Below are positions 46,065 to 57,575 of a stretch of 64,000 bases of DNA, piece after piece. Every line of letters begins with the position of its first letter. The first letter of the stretch is position 1. The stretch is from NCBI GenBank assembly GCA_037074705.1, contig CM073592.1, positions 85,997,129-86,061,128 of the forward strand. Direction: 5' to 3'. Below the pieces are notes generated by a model. The model saw only the letters and a program-made list of their open reading frames with translations. It was not told where the DNA came from and ran no database searches. Source of the DNA: Zhengitettix transpicula (Eukaryota > Arthropoda > Insecta > Orthoptera > Tetrigidae). A program made the translations under genes and the position numbers.

Positions 46065-49000
46065 GTAAGTAATTTAAACATTTTTATAATTTATTATAAT
46101 AATTTTAATGTTATTTTATTTAGATTTTACAGAAATGATGAGAGCACTCGGATACTCCCGCTTAATATCGATGGAAAACTTTAGGAGCCCCAATTTTCCG
46201 TTGGTAGCAGAAATTTTAATATGGTTAGTAAAAAGATATGATCCAGAAGCTGACATTCCTCTTGAAATAGACACTTCAACAGATCGTGTTTTACTTATTC
46301 GGTCTGCTGCCCAGTTTATGGTGAGTCAAATCATGTGCACTTCATAATTCTATATTACAATTTAAAAATAACACTTTGTTGTCATGTAACTTATAGGCAT
46401 CAAAAGCAAATATAAAACTGAACACAAAGCACTTATATCAAGCAGATGGATATTCTGTTCGTGAATTGCTGAAGGCAACATCAGTCCTGTACAATGCTTT
46501 ACGTGTCAATGTTGAAAATTTAGAAAATGATAATTCAGATATGAACATTTCATTTGACATATCAGCTAAAGTAAGTAGTATCTTTAAGTTTCCAATTTTA
46601 TGGTTCATTAACTTCATTTTCAATTTTTCTTTAGCTCAAGTTTTTCTTGACTGACCATATAAATATCAAATTAGGTACATGATAATGAAAACAGTATTTT
46701 TTACCTATTCTCCCTGAATATATTCATAGAAAAATATATTTATTTAAAACTTAAATTTGGAGAAAAGTGCTTTATAATAAGTAAAGGGCTTTATTCATTC
46801 CAATGAGTTTATGGAGTTTCAGATTTATTAAAACAGCAATTTACCACCAATGTATTTATTTGTAAATAGAGTAGGGCTTTCTTTGTCACACAAATAGTTA
46901 TAGGAAAACAGTGCTTTCAGGGAGGTGTTACGACATATGTTGTGTTACCCGACTTGTCTTTAGAATATTCAGTATTGTTGAATCCAGCATAGAACAATTC
47001 ACCTCATGGAGTAATAATTTTGAGCCATATGATTCTAACAGACTTTTATTCAATAGAAGAAAACTACATTCTTGTTGAGTTAAATAAATAATCTGTTCAA
47101 AATATGTATTTAAAATTACTTCTATGTGAGAAGTGACAAAAATCTAAGTGCATGTTTGCTATACTTGATAATAAAAAAATTATTATTTGTGTTATTTACT
47201 TAATCAAAAAACCTGTGCAAGCAGAACATAAATTAATACATGAACTACTAATATAAACATGTATATAGTACATAAATGTCATATATAATTGAAAATTTCT
47301 GCTGCCACTATAGTTACTAATTACATTAGCCATAATTTCATACTAGAATATTTAGTTAACTTAATGATATTTAGATGCAAAAATGCTGGATATTTTAATT
47401 ATTCCAGAATCAAGAAATTAAAAGAGCCAGATTGTTAGCATCTGAAATTACATCAAAAGGAGCAACACTATATGATTTGCTGAGTAAGGAGGTAGAAATG
47501 AGAGTAAGTAGATATCAATATAAAGTAAGGATAATGGCATATCTAAATGTGATTTTTAAATTTGTATCATCATATTGAAGAACTATGCCTCATAATGGTG
47601 CATTTAAAGCTATCATAAACAAAAATCAGCAAGGCAAGGATTGGGATGGGCTATATAAGGTTATCTTTTAGTCAAAGTCTGTAAGATCGTTCTCACATGG
47701 GGGACAAGTATAATCATGATTGAAAACACCACCATGGCTGAACATGTCACATTGTTTTGGTGTTGCACCTTCTAATGATTTGTAGAGTTAAACAAAAAGG
47801 TGTTGATATTGATGGTTTTACCACAATCCAAAAAAGTACATCACTGTTTACTTTGATCAAATACTTCAGACAAAGAACCTTCTGCACATTTACAATCAGT
47901 CTACCGTGTCTACTTTAGTGTTTCATGAATAGAACTTGTGTCTCCTTTCTATGGACAGTTATTTTGTTTTTTGAGTCTTTTGTAATACACAATACAAACA
48001 CATAGGATCCTGATTTTAGTAGTCACTGAAAAAACTTTGACATTTCTTATCATGTTCTTTATGCTAAAAAGTATACAATTCATACAAAATACATTTTTGC
48101 CAACACAATTTCATGAAACAATGAGAGGGTATTTTGTGGTAAATAATCAGAAGGGATTTTCAGATTTTTTTAAAATCTTAGTTGCCTGGGGTGCATGAAT
48201 TGATTTGTCCATAGGTCTAATCATTCATCAAATAAAGTAAATTTTGTAACACACTTAATATTTATAATGAAAGAAGATTCTGCTTTTGTCAGTGTAAATG
48301 CTCCATAATGAATGACAATGATTTGCTATTTCTTATGATGAACAATTTATTTTTAAACACTCAGTTATTTCTTAAATAGCACTTTGAAATTAAGTAACAT
48401 AATTATTTGAATATGTGTTTCAGGAAATTCGTGGCAACAGCATAGCTAGACAACTTGAAATAACTGAACTTGAAGCTACATTGAGACAATCTGTAGAAAA
48501 TTTAAATTCTGAAATTAGTAATATAAAACAATTGAAGATGAATGTTTCAGCCAGTGAATCAAGTCTAGACAATAAAATTGAAAAGAAACGTGTTGAATTG
48601 GACAGGAACCAGAAACGCTTGCAAACTTTAAAAAAAGTTCGGTATGTTGGTGTTTCATGAAACACTTCTACTGCTTAATATTTGGATAGTGTTGGTCAGG
48701 TGTTCCAATTTCCAGTGTTAAGACAAAATGTAGGAAGAAAATAAAATAAAATCAAGTAAAGGAGGAAGTTGGAAGAGAAATTAGTGAAATATATAGGGTA
48801 TTTTGAACATCATTTTGTGAATACCAAGGACACAGACTGAGGGGCTGTCCAGTATGACATGCAGTCCTATTCTGTCATCAAGAAACTTGAAAATTTGACA
48901 TGTTCATTAGTACCTAGCCAGCCAATACCAACCATGAATTTAGATAAATCTTTGTACCCTCTAAGGAAAGAACATATTGATTTACTTACTAGTGCTATTG

Positions 49001-50186
49001 TTGAGATTATATGAGGCTCTGAGAGCAATAGTGGCCTAACCCATACTTTTAGTTTATTGAAAATTTGTGGGTTTAAGCTGCTTAAAATTACAGTCAAATG
49101 TATTATTTATCACTGAAAATCAAATAATGGATTTAATGATTGCTATACAACTAAAAATAAGAAACTCTGACAATATTATTTATCTCCATTAGGTAGGATA
49201 GGGTTATACTGTTATTATTTTCATATACACTCAACTAAGTTTTATACTAAGTGGTAAACTTGATTATTGCAGACCAGCATTCATGGAAGAGTTTGAGCGT
49301 TTAGAAGTGGAATTGAGAAAATTGTATCAGGAATACTTAGTACGCTTTCGTAGTTTAGCATACTTAGAGCAACAAGAGGAAGATGCTGAAATGGCGGAAC
49401 AAGAACGCATGCAAGAGCAACAGGTATAATGTATTGTTTATGGCAATCAAGCTTAATTGTTAACAAAACAATAATTATTTCTAAGTGACTTCTTTAAACT
49501 TCATACCTGTGGTGGCTTTTGTACATGTATAATACATTTAGCAGTAGATCATCACAATATATAACTCACGAAGTTTAGCTAGACATGACAACATAAGTTG
49601 CATAGTGGTCCATGTGTAGTGGGGTAGTCCGGAGCTCAGTTTAACATGAGTCTTTGTTTTGGCAACTTTTGTAAAACTAGTGTAAAAACCATTCTGAAAA
49701 CATTGGCACAAGGAAATATATTGTATTCAGTCCAGGATAGGTTGTACACTAAAAAACTCATCCATAAAAGTTAAGAGATGATGAGTACAGGGTGTGATAA
49801 AAAGACTTTGTTGTAGTCTGTTTATCCCATTTGTAGGAATACAATGAATGTTTTTAAGAACGGTAGTGGTGTTGCTCCAAGAGGGGGTTTCTACTGGACT
49901 ACAATGTTCCACTCCACCTTGTCCATCCCTCTACTACGTATCTGAAATGTTTTGTTATACCTCGCCAGCTATAAGTATATGTAATATAATACTTATCAGA
50001 GAGCCAAGGTGTAGGAGTGACTTTTCCAGAGTATAAACACAATTTGGTGCCTGATTTCATCTCACACTATTATAATATTATTAAACACATAAAAACTATA
50101 TATGTATATACATACACACACACACATAATTAATTTAAATAATTTAACTAATGATTAATATATATTAAATAAAATTAAATATAACT

Positions 50187-50243
<57 letters not shown>

Positions 50244-51929
50244 TGGATAGTGAGGAAGGATAGAAATAAATAGGAGAAATAGGAGGATTGCGCTTTATGT
50301 GAATTCATATGCTCGGGCGAAGAATTACGCACATAGAAAAGCATATGTACACAGACTGTGTACTAAGCAAAATACGTGGGTTCAAGTCCCGCCTGGGTCA
50401 AATATTTTCAGTCTTTCCTTCTTCTTCCATCCTTCTCTCTGCTTTGAACATATGCTTTTCTATGTGCGTAATTCTTCGCCCGAGCATATGAATTCACATA
50501 AAGCGCAATCCTCCTATTTCTCCTATTTATTTCTATCCTTCCTCACTATCCAAGTTCGAATGTGAATTAGTTCCTTAATGGATTCTCCTAATATTGTATA
50601 TATATATATATTTATTATATGAGGTTATAATACAATAGTGGCCTAACCCATATATATATATATATATATATATATATCTTATTTAAGAACAGAGTCATGA
50701 TGAATCTAAAAACATTTGTCACAGATAAAAAACATATTTGGTGAATATTTATAATTAATTAATAAAACAGCTATTATATGTAATAAATAATAATAATAAA
50801 AGTGCTTTTTTAAATCGAAAGGCTGATTTGGCTAAAGTTTATCAAAGTTTTCAATATATTTTATGAATTTCCTTATTAGTACTGTTTTTTTTTCATTTCT
50901 CTATGTATAAGTTTTAGAGACTTGCAGACTTACCTTAAACAGGAAGGAACATTTAAATTTTTGAAGCAATAAGAGCCACCTTCCTCAGGAGAGATGCATG
51001 TTGCATGCTTTTCTCCTTAAAAAATTTGAAGTGTTCCTTCCTATCCAATGTGGCGATGCTGAGCCTCTATTTAAGGTGAACCTGTAGGCCCATGTTTCTC
51101 TTTTCTGTCAATGTAAATTATATTGACAATATCACATCATTCTTAGTTATGTATATCTACACAATATTTATGTACAATAGACACAAAACACTTAATTTTC
51201 TTCAAGGCTGCAACCAAGAAGTTGATTGAAAAGATGAGGCAAGATGATAAATTTATGGAGGGTCCCAATGATCTATTTGCTTCTGGAGATTCTAAAAATG
51301 ACATAGATGATATTATCAAACCCCCAGGGAAAACTAGCCGTGTAAGAATTCAAACAGCTTCCAGAGGTAGGTATCATATTCCAATGTAGGTCTTTGAAAA
51401 TTCAGTAAATCTTAATATACTAATAAATTAATTCATGTGTAGATACTGATTGATTTACTAACATTTCAATCTTACTTTATGTATGCCAACATCTGATGAC
51501 TACATGTGAAAATTATGAGATGTAGAACTTGACTCTCTAAGTTGATTGATACCATAATATAATATGATGCTGATAATAGCATTGTTTCTATATAAGATAT
51601 TTTACAACTATTTTGGGAGTCTCCCTTAGAGAAATAATTTCTAAAAATATAAACTATAATGTGACTTTTAATAATATCCTATTTTATTGAAGAAATAATT
51701 ATTTTTTCCAGTTATGCGAAAAGCATCAGCACGCAAAGTTTTTGGTAGTATGAATGGTCCTGGTGATGAGGATGATGATGACAGTCTGGATTCAGATTCT
51801 GACCTGCTTCTTGATGGAGAAGGTTCAGAATTACTAGGAAGTGAGGAGGAAGATGAGGATGAAGTATTGGGTCTTAATGTTGATCCTCGTATCAAGCCAA
51901 TTGATGACCATAGTGATGATGATTTTTAA
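46043..51929 (+). CDS. CLUAP1: CLUAP1 / IFT38, intraflagellar transport complex B protein (gene span, eight exons)
   Basis: Join 46043-46064, 46124-46320, 46397-46570, 47408-47503, 48424-48641, 49273-49423, 51207-51366, 51712-51929. All introns are GT-AG, phases agree, and the total is 411 aa, close to vertebrate CLUAP1. The N terminus ([45 protein letters not shown]) is diagnostic of the CLUAP1 calponin-homology-like domain that binds partner IFT-B subunits. Residues about 164-300 are a long coiled coil; the C terminus is Asp/Glu-rich and disordered. The protein is part of the IFT-B peripheral complex and is needed to build cilia. In insects that means sensory neurons and probably sperm. Paired X-boxes upstream imply RFX control. 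No frame defects seen. Confidence 0.95.
46124..46320 (+). CDS. CLUAP1: CLUAP1 exon 2
   Basis: Completes the split Asn codon and encodes most of the calponin-homology-like domain ([29 protein letters not shown]), ending QFM|GTGAGT in phase 0. Confidence 0.95.
46397..46570 (+). CDS. CLUAP1: CLUAP1 exon 3
   Basis: 58 codons, phase 0 at both ends: [20 protein letters not shown] and on to the Asn/Asp-rich linker [15 protein letters not shown]. Preceded by TTATAG, followed by GTAAGT. Confidence 0.95.
47408..47503 (+). CDS. CLUAP1: CLUAP1 exon 4
   Basis: 32 codons, [20 protein letters not shown] onward to EVEMR, phase 0. Acceptor TTATTCCAG, donor GTAAGT. Confidence 0.93.
48424..48641 (+). CDS. CLUAP1: CLUAP1 exon 5
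   Basis: 72 codons plus two bases, start of the coiled coil ([40 protein letters not shown]). Donor GTATGT after CG. Confidence 0.93.
49273..49423 (+). CDS. CLUAP1: CLUAP1 exon 6
   Basis: Completes the Arg codon, then [40 protein letters not shown]; end of the coiled coil. Donor CAG|GTATAA is weaker than the others. Confidence 0.92.
50190..50239. repeat. (TA)n microsatellite
   Basis: About 25 TA units in CLUAP1 intron 6, directly abutting the foldback element; another TA run lies at 50650-50688. Confidence 0.95.
50241..50555. mobile_element. foldback element with 107-bp arms (MITE-like)
   Basis: Arms 50241-50347 and 50449-50555 are perfect or near-perfect reverse complements, starting ACTTGGATAGTGAGG. 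The 101-base centre carries GTGGGTTCAAGTCCCGCC, a Pol III B-box-like sequence, but no A box was recognised. It sits in CLUAP1 intron 6 next to a TA microsatellite. No coding capacity. High arm identity implies recent insertion or gene conversion. Confidence 0.85.
50920..51075 (-). repeat. short repeat with hammerhead-like core, copy 1 (intron 6)
   Basis: Minus-strand member of the family described at 52437-52930: CTCCTGAGGAAGGTGGCTC (core strand at 50982-50988), ATTTAAATGTTCCTTCCTG, then AAGGTAAGTCTG. The second core strand is mutated (CAAA rather than GAAA). Lies antisense within CLUAP1 intron 6. Confidence 0.6.
51207..51366 (+). CDS. CLUAP1: CLUAP1 exon 7
   Basis: 53 codons plus one base: [20 protein letters not shown], then [19 protein letters not shown]. 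Acceptor TTTTCTTCAAG, donor GTAGGT. Confidence 0.93.
51712..51929 (+). CDS. CLUAP1: CLUAP1 exon 8 (terminal)
   Basis: Completes Val, then [20 protein letters not shown], followed by an acidic tail rich in Asp, Glu and Ser, ending HSDDDF and TAA. Polyadenylation signal AATAAA at 52169-52174, 240 bases downstream. Confidence 0.93.
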
Positions 51930-52168
51930 GATATTTACACCAGAGAACTAAAAGAAGAGAAGAATGAAACTATGGTTAAAAATATTTTACATTTCTGATA
52001 TTAGAACAGTCCAACTGTTAACATTGTATTGTTTGGTGGGATACGGGTAGGTGTTAAAATTGGTTGGCTACAATTCTCAGTTGTTGAAAACAAATAGTTC
52101 TTGAACTTTAAAGAGAACTTTTCCAAATGTGTAGCCCAATTTATTATGGTTTATTTATCAATCATTTG

Positions 52169-52174
52169 AATAAA
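52169..52174 (+). terminator. CLUAP1: candidate polyadenylation signal of CLUAP1
   Basis: First AATAAA after the CLUAP1 stop codon. Confidence 0.6.
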
Positions 52175-52436
52175 TGATTAATCAAATGAAGTTTCTGACA
52201 AGTAGACCTATGTGGATAATGGGAACCTGGTTGAGTATTTTCTTCTTATTTTAGTATTCACACATTATATATTACTTATCCAAAATAATTTATTTCAATA
52301 TGTATTATTTTTAAAATTCTTAAAGGAAAAAAAAAATTCCAGAAGTTTTCATAATGTCAAAGTTGTTGATATTAGAAATAAGCTATATGTATGATATTAG
52401 TAAGGATATGACATTGTCAAAAATAATTTTAATATT

Positions 52437-52710
52437 GGTATGGAAAGGAATGAGAGATAGGTTGTGGCTTACCTAAAAGTGAAGTGTGGTGTCACCATAA
52501 GGAACTAGAGGTTGTTCTTCAAATTTTCGGAGACTCTCGGCCTCCTCCTTCAGGAAGGCTGGCCGGTGAACGGAATTGTGTAACACTCCTTCCTGAAGAA
52601 GGAGTCAGAGAGCCTCTGAAAATATGAACAACAACCTTCAGTTCCTTATGGCGAAACTGCACTTCACTTTCAGGTCAGCCTACAACCTACCTCTCTTTTC
52701 TTTCCATACC
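52437..52710. repeat. inverted pair of hammerhead-like repeat, copies 2 and 3
   Basis: Arms 52437-52555 and 52591-52710 are diverged reverse complements. The right arm (+) has CTGAAGA at 52593-52599 and GAAA at 52618-52621. The left arm, read on the minus strand, has CTGAAGG and GAAA around GGAGGC and GTCTCC, a nearly perfect six-base stem II. Both arms end in the family tail TCAGGT(A/C)AGCC followed by a C/T-rich stretch and TTTCCATACC. Confidence 0.75.
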
Positions 52711-52785
52711 AACATATATATTTGACATATTTTAAATTGTTACAGCTTATAAATATTTTTTTCTAAATACTATATATATATATTT

Positions 52786-52930
52786 GTATGGAAAGGAAAG
52801 AGAGAAGACGGTGGCTTACCTGAAATTGATGCTCTATATTGTCATTCAGGACAGGAGGAAGTTCTTAAAATTTTCAGAAGTGTTAGCCTTCATCAGGAGA
52901 AAGAAGGTACATCCCATGTGCCAACCAGCC
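52786..52930 (-). repeat. short repeat with hammerhead-like core, copy 4
   Basis: Minus strand: CTCCTGATGAAGGCTAACAC and TTCTGAAAATTTTAAG give an exact CTGATGA (52890-52896) and GAAA (52872-52875) core pair. The family tail TTTCAGGTAAGCCACC and CTCTCTTTCCTTTCCATAC ends it at 52786. Confidence 0.65.
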
Positions 52931-53069
52931 ATGGAATATACTTCCACCAGGCCACTCTCAAGGAATGGTCATGACCAAGAAAATGTTGTGATAGGTATTG
53001 GAAGCACCTACATAAACAAACACACATACATATACAACACTTGAGGAAATTGTGACAAGATCAAATTTA

Positions 53070-53185
53070 GATTGGAAAGAGAGGCAGGGAAGTCTGCTTA
53101 CGTGAAATCAACATTGGGTTCAGTTGGGCTGGACTAACTGTTGATTTCAGGTAAGTTGACTTTGCTGTCTCTCTTCCTTATCTAA
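53070..53185. repeat. inverted pair of family tails
   Basis: GGAAAGAGAGGCAGGGAAGT at 53078 and its diverged complement GACTTTGCTGTCTCTCTTCC at 53158 flank a GTTGATTTCAGGTAAG motif in each arm; these are the tail halves of the same repeat family without the core. Confidence 0.6.
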
Positions 53186-53189
53186 ATGT

Positions 53190-56100
53190 CTTATTTAATT
53201 TGACCTTGTCACATTTTCCTTAAGTATATGTGGGTATACATGTAATCAATTCATGTAACACCCACATATACACATTAAGCCACCTATTTAAAAAACAAAA
53301 ACGACATACATATGCATACACAAATACAGTCATATGTACTTATACATATAGTCATATATTACAATTAGATCTGTTACCACAGTTCTTTCTTTTGTTGCAT
53401 TCATTTGAATTATCAATTTAACCTTTTAGACAGATGCAAAAAAAATGAAATATAATGTCTTTTATTCTTTCAATGCAGTTGGAAAATGTTTAGTCTATTA
53501 TAGAACAATTTCTACATTTTCATTTATATAAAATTTCAAACTCATCTGTACTCTGATGAATCTGCAATCATTAGTGTAACTCTCGCAGACAATGAAGCCA
53601 TCTACTCAGCATTCTACTGGACATATATATTTTCTTACTAAATTTCTGTTCAGAACAGTTGGATTTACAAATATTCTAAAGTTTATTTCAAATTATTTTT
53701 TGTTTTTGTGTATATTTTGTTTCAAAAAAAATTTAACTCTATCCAGCATTTCAATTTTTGTAGTTTTTTCATAAATTTCATATCAATATTTGCTGTATTT
53801 TATTCAAGAGAAAATACTACTGATGTAGACAAAGTGATTTTTCATTTAAAATCATTAATTATTTGCTAAAATATAAATATTGTTAATATTATAATGAAAT
53901 ACTGATAATTTAATTTTGTGATTTCTATTTTTTCTATTTCAAATTTATTTATAAATTCAACAACTGTTTTAACATTATTGATAATATTTTAAAATGCTTA
54001 TTGAAGCAAATCTGTAACCAACAGGGAATTTTTTTAAACAAGTTAGCAGTATTCAATATGAACCAAAAAAATTACTTTGTAATTAGTCATGAGAACATTC
54101 TTTCTTTTACATAGTTTTACAAAAAGCAGTTAATGATTGACAATCTTTTAATATTTGATTGACATTCAAATTTTATTTGTACTTCTCTGGAAGATGATTT
54201 TGTTCCTTTATTTTCATTAGGTCAGAATCTATTATTTAATTGTGAAATTTTGCTAGTTCTTTTTTCACTTTTATATAAGAATTTATGTAGCAAAAATATT
54301 TACTTTTTTCACATTGTCTTCACTCCCTTGTAAAGTTAATAATGTTGGAATTAAACTCTTTCAAACTTTAATTTCTTTTGTGCTTTCTGTATTGTCACTA
54401 TAAGTTTCAGTATTTATGAGAAAATATATCTTGTTACATATATTGCCCATTTTTAATTTTTTGGCAGTCAAGTCACTTCCAATTTCAAACAATTACATGC
54501 TTATTATCCTCATGTGTTTGATATGTATTTTAATCTGCAGCAGATGTTTTGCTGTAGAAATGTGCATTCCAATAGATCAGATTGCTAACTTCATTTTTCA
54601 TTACATTTATAAGATGTTTACTGTAGAGTTTTCATTAGAGGATTTATGTTTATCTTGATCAATATTTAATCATTGTTTATTTTGATGACAGCACAAAGGA
54701 ACCACATATATAAATTTTTACCTTTTTGCAAATGATAAAACTCAACCAATCCCATTATTTGAAACTTTGCTTCATTAAAATAAATATCTTACTAATATTG
54801 AAGGAAATTTAATAAAATGATTGTCTCCCTCTTTCCCTGATCTCCCTCTCTCACACTATTTACCCTTCTCCCCTCAATAAACTAACTTCCCCTCACTTTT
54901 CCCTTGTTCCAAACATACATTTTTATCAAGTTTTTATTGCCTACTGTTACCTCAAACACTTTCAAAGAATACATTCCCTAAGATACAGTCTCATTTAACT
55001 CTAATAGAGTACTTGTATTTCAACTCGAAATTCTGAAATTTCGGGTCATTAAACATTTCTATAACCATATTCGGCCAAGACAATAAGGTGCTGTCAATTA
55101 ATTCGTGAAAATCCTTCTAAACTCTTTATTTACTAGTAGTTCGGAGTTTGCGCTACTTTTCTGGTTCAAGGTGCGGCTTCACATGTTCTCACAAATTTTT
55201 CTATTTTTTCTATGAATTTCGCATTTAACTTACAAACGAATATTTTTCAGATAATTCCACTATTAAAATTGACTTTATATTCAAATACGTTGTTTAAGCC
55301 CCGTATGCTCTTGAGCAATTACCCTGAATGATCATGTGATCGCCCTTTTTGCTCAGACGTGTACGGGGCGAGCACCGTGGATCCGAGCGTTGGCGGTACT
55401 TCAATGTGAGAACACAATGATCATTGAAATAATTTTAAAAAATCTGATTCTCATTCTACGCAGAATTCTGTGTACTTTAATTTAAATGAATATATATATA
55501 TAATTCATTGACATATTTTCTGTTTAATATTTGTGACGTTTGCACGGTTGGTAAATTTTGCCAGGCATGGATAATAGCTTCCATTGTGCACATTCCCTTC
55601 CGCTTTCCACACACTACATAACTTCCGCAAATGGTCACTACAACTCATGAAAATCGTATCGCTTTTTTAAACAAAAATATATTACGAATATAATAAGGAA
55701 ACTTATAAATCTGATATATATCATAATAAAACTAACGAAACCTACATTTTAAATTCGGGAAATAGGTACACATAGATATAAATATATTTAACGTTAACCG
55801 TGAGTCGTTTTATTCTTTTTAAATGTGTGGTAGATGACAAGATTCCATCAAGTAATCCTTATTCCATAATTGATTGCTGGACTGTTTTATGTCCGAATCA
55901 TTCCAAATTTACATTGTGCACGCTGACGGAAAAGACAAATTAATGATTGTATTTAATTTGGACGTAATATTACACGAAATAGTTTTCAATCTCTTAACAT
56001 GCAGGAAAGTTCAAGCCCTCTTAAACATAATTATGGAGACTTAATTATTTAATAGGCTACTATATTAGTGCCATTTCAGTTCCGTTGAACGTAGCTAACC
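53190..56100. other. no recognised gene
   Basis: Very AT-rich, with short Phe/Ile/Tyr-rich frames only. A somewhat GC-richer patch at 55320-55400 has no identifiable content. Confidence 0.45.
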
Positions 56101-56202
56101 CGAATAGCGGTTAATGCAGTTTAAAGGGTAAAAGTATCGATTAATAACTGTCGAATAGCCGTCCCAACGGATACTGCCAGTTATTTGCCTTACCGAACCA
56201 AT

Positions 56203-57564
56203 ACACCAATAACTCGTGCATTGGTGCCTTTCTAGATGCAGAAAAAGCTTTTGATAAAGTACACCACCAATCTCTACTTTCCAAAATCAAAGACCCTCTT
56301 AATGATTCCCTCTTCAGAATCCTTAATAATTATCTTACTAACCGCTCCTTCTCTGTCAAATTTAATAATACCATTTCAAATTCCTACCCTATTTCCTCCA
56401 GCGTCCCCCAAGGCAGCATCCTAGGCCCTTTCCTCTTCAACATATATTTTCACGACATACCTCAAAACCAATCTACTCAAACAGTACTTTTTGCAGATGA
56501 CCTTGCCATACTCCTTCAAACATCCTCTCTAGACTCGGGCTCCAAAAAACTCCAAATCGCCCTCAATGATATTGAAAGCTGGGCTAAAAAATGGAGAATC
56601 AAAATAAACCCAACCAAATCCACAATCATTCCCTTCAGCCTTAAAACCAAACATTCCCTCAACCACTCCTTCTTTCTCAATGGCACCAAAATACCTATCC
56701 AACAAACTACACCATACCTAGGCGTTATCCTTGATTCCAAATTATCATGGAAACCACACATAGCCCACATTACCTACAGAATCAGCAACAAAATAAAACA
56801 ACTCTTCCCTCTTATAAACAGGAAATCTCCCATATCCCTTAGCACCAAAAGACTCCTCTATCTATCCGTAATCCGCCCCATATGGTCGTACTCATGTGCC
56901 ATATGGGGATGCACTGCCTATTCCCACTCCAACAAAATACAAACCAAACAAAACAAAATTCTCCGTCTAATATCAAATTCCCCTTGGTATCTTCGCAACT
57001 CAGTTATCCACAAAGACCTTGAAATTCCCCTAATCCTTGCCATAATTCAGAAATCTACCAAGTCCTTAATAAACAGCTCCATCAACCATCCAAATCCCAC
57101 CATTGAGCTATTCTACAGTAACCCACCCCCTCCTTCACAAAATCGCAGACTAAAACGTAAACTCCCAATTGACATCATCCTCCCCCTAAATCACTCTGGA
57201 ATTACCTAACTCTAGCCCTCCTACCAACTGGCACTACATACTCCCTATTATATCCGCTTTTCCCATCTGCCCCAACATCCTTAACGCCTCAAACATGCAG
57301 TTTCCCCAATGACCAGATTGATCGCTAACATCATGCCTGTTTTTGCTAATATGCGGTAAACATGTTAATCTACTTCTCTCGTCTCTAACTTGGAATGACA
57401 AGGGTCATATCCAAGACCACAAGTTTACATATGAAATATTTATAAATTGTAAATACCTTGTTATTTGTTAATTTTTACAATTGTAAATACTGTTATCATT
57501 ATTATTATCACAACTGTAAAGTCTCCGGACTAAAAGTTAACTTTAATAAAAAAAACAAAAAAAA
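56203..57564 (+). mobile_element. Jockey-type LINE, 5'-truncated, RT frame intact
   Basis: An uninterrupted frame of about 334 codons from the insertion point to TAA at 57207-57209, then a 3' UTR ending in an A-rich run at 57547-57564. Motifs in order: AFLDAEKAFDKVHHQSLLSK, SVPQGSILGPFLFNIYF, the catalytic FADDLAILL, KINPTKSTIIPFS, YLGVILDSKLSWKPHI, RPIWSYSCAIWGC. Flanked by the 11-bp duplication ACCGAACCAAT at 56192-56202 and 57565-57575. The endonuclease and ORF1 were lost on insertion. Unlike the other LINEs here, it has no frame break after the truncation point, so it inserted recently. Its base composition is C-rich on the coding strand, unlike its host DNA. Confidence 0.95.
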
Positions 57565-57575
57565 ACCGAACCAAT

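Noticed and set aside
48420..48665. Minus-strand 81-codon frame
   Set aside because: Antisense shadow of CLUAP1 exon 5, which is supported by homology and splice sites.
51668..51895. Minus-strand Ser-rich 75-codon frame
   Set aside because: Antisense of the acidic Asp/Glu tail of CLUAP1 exon 8.
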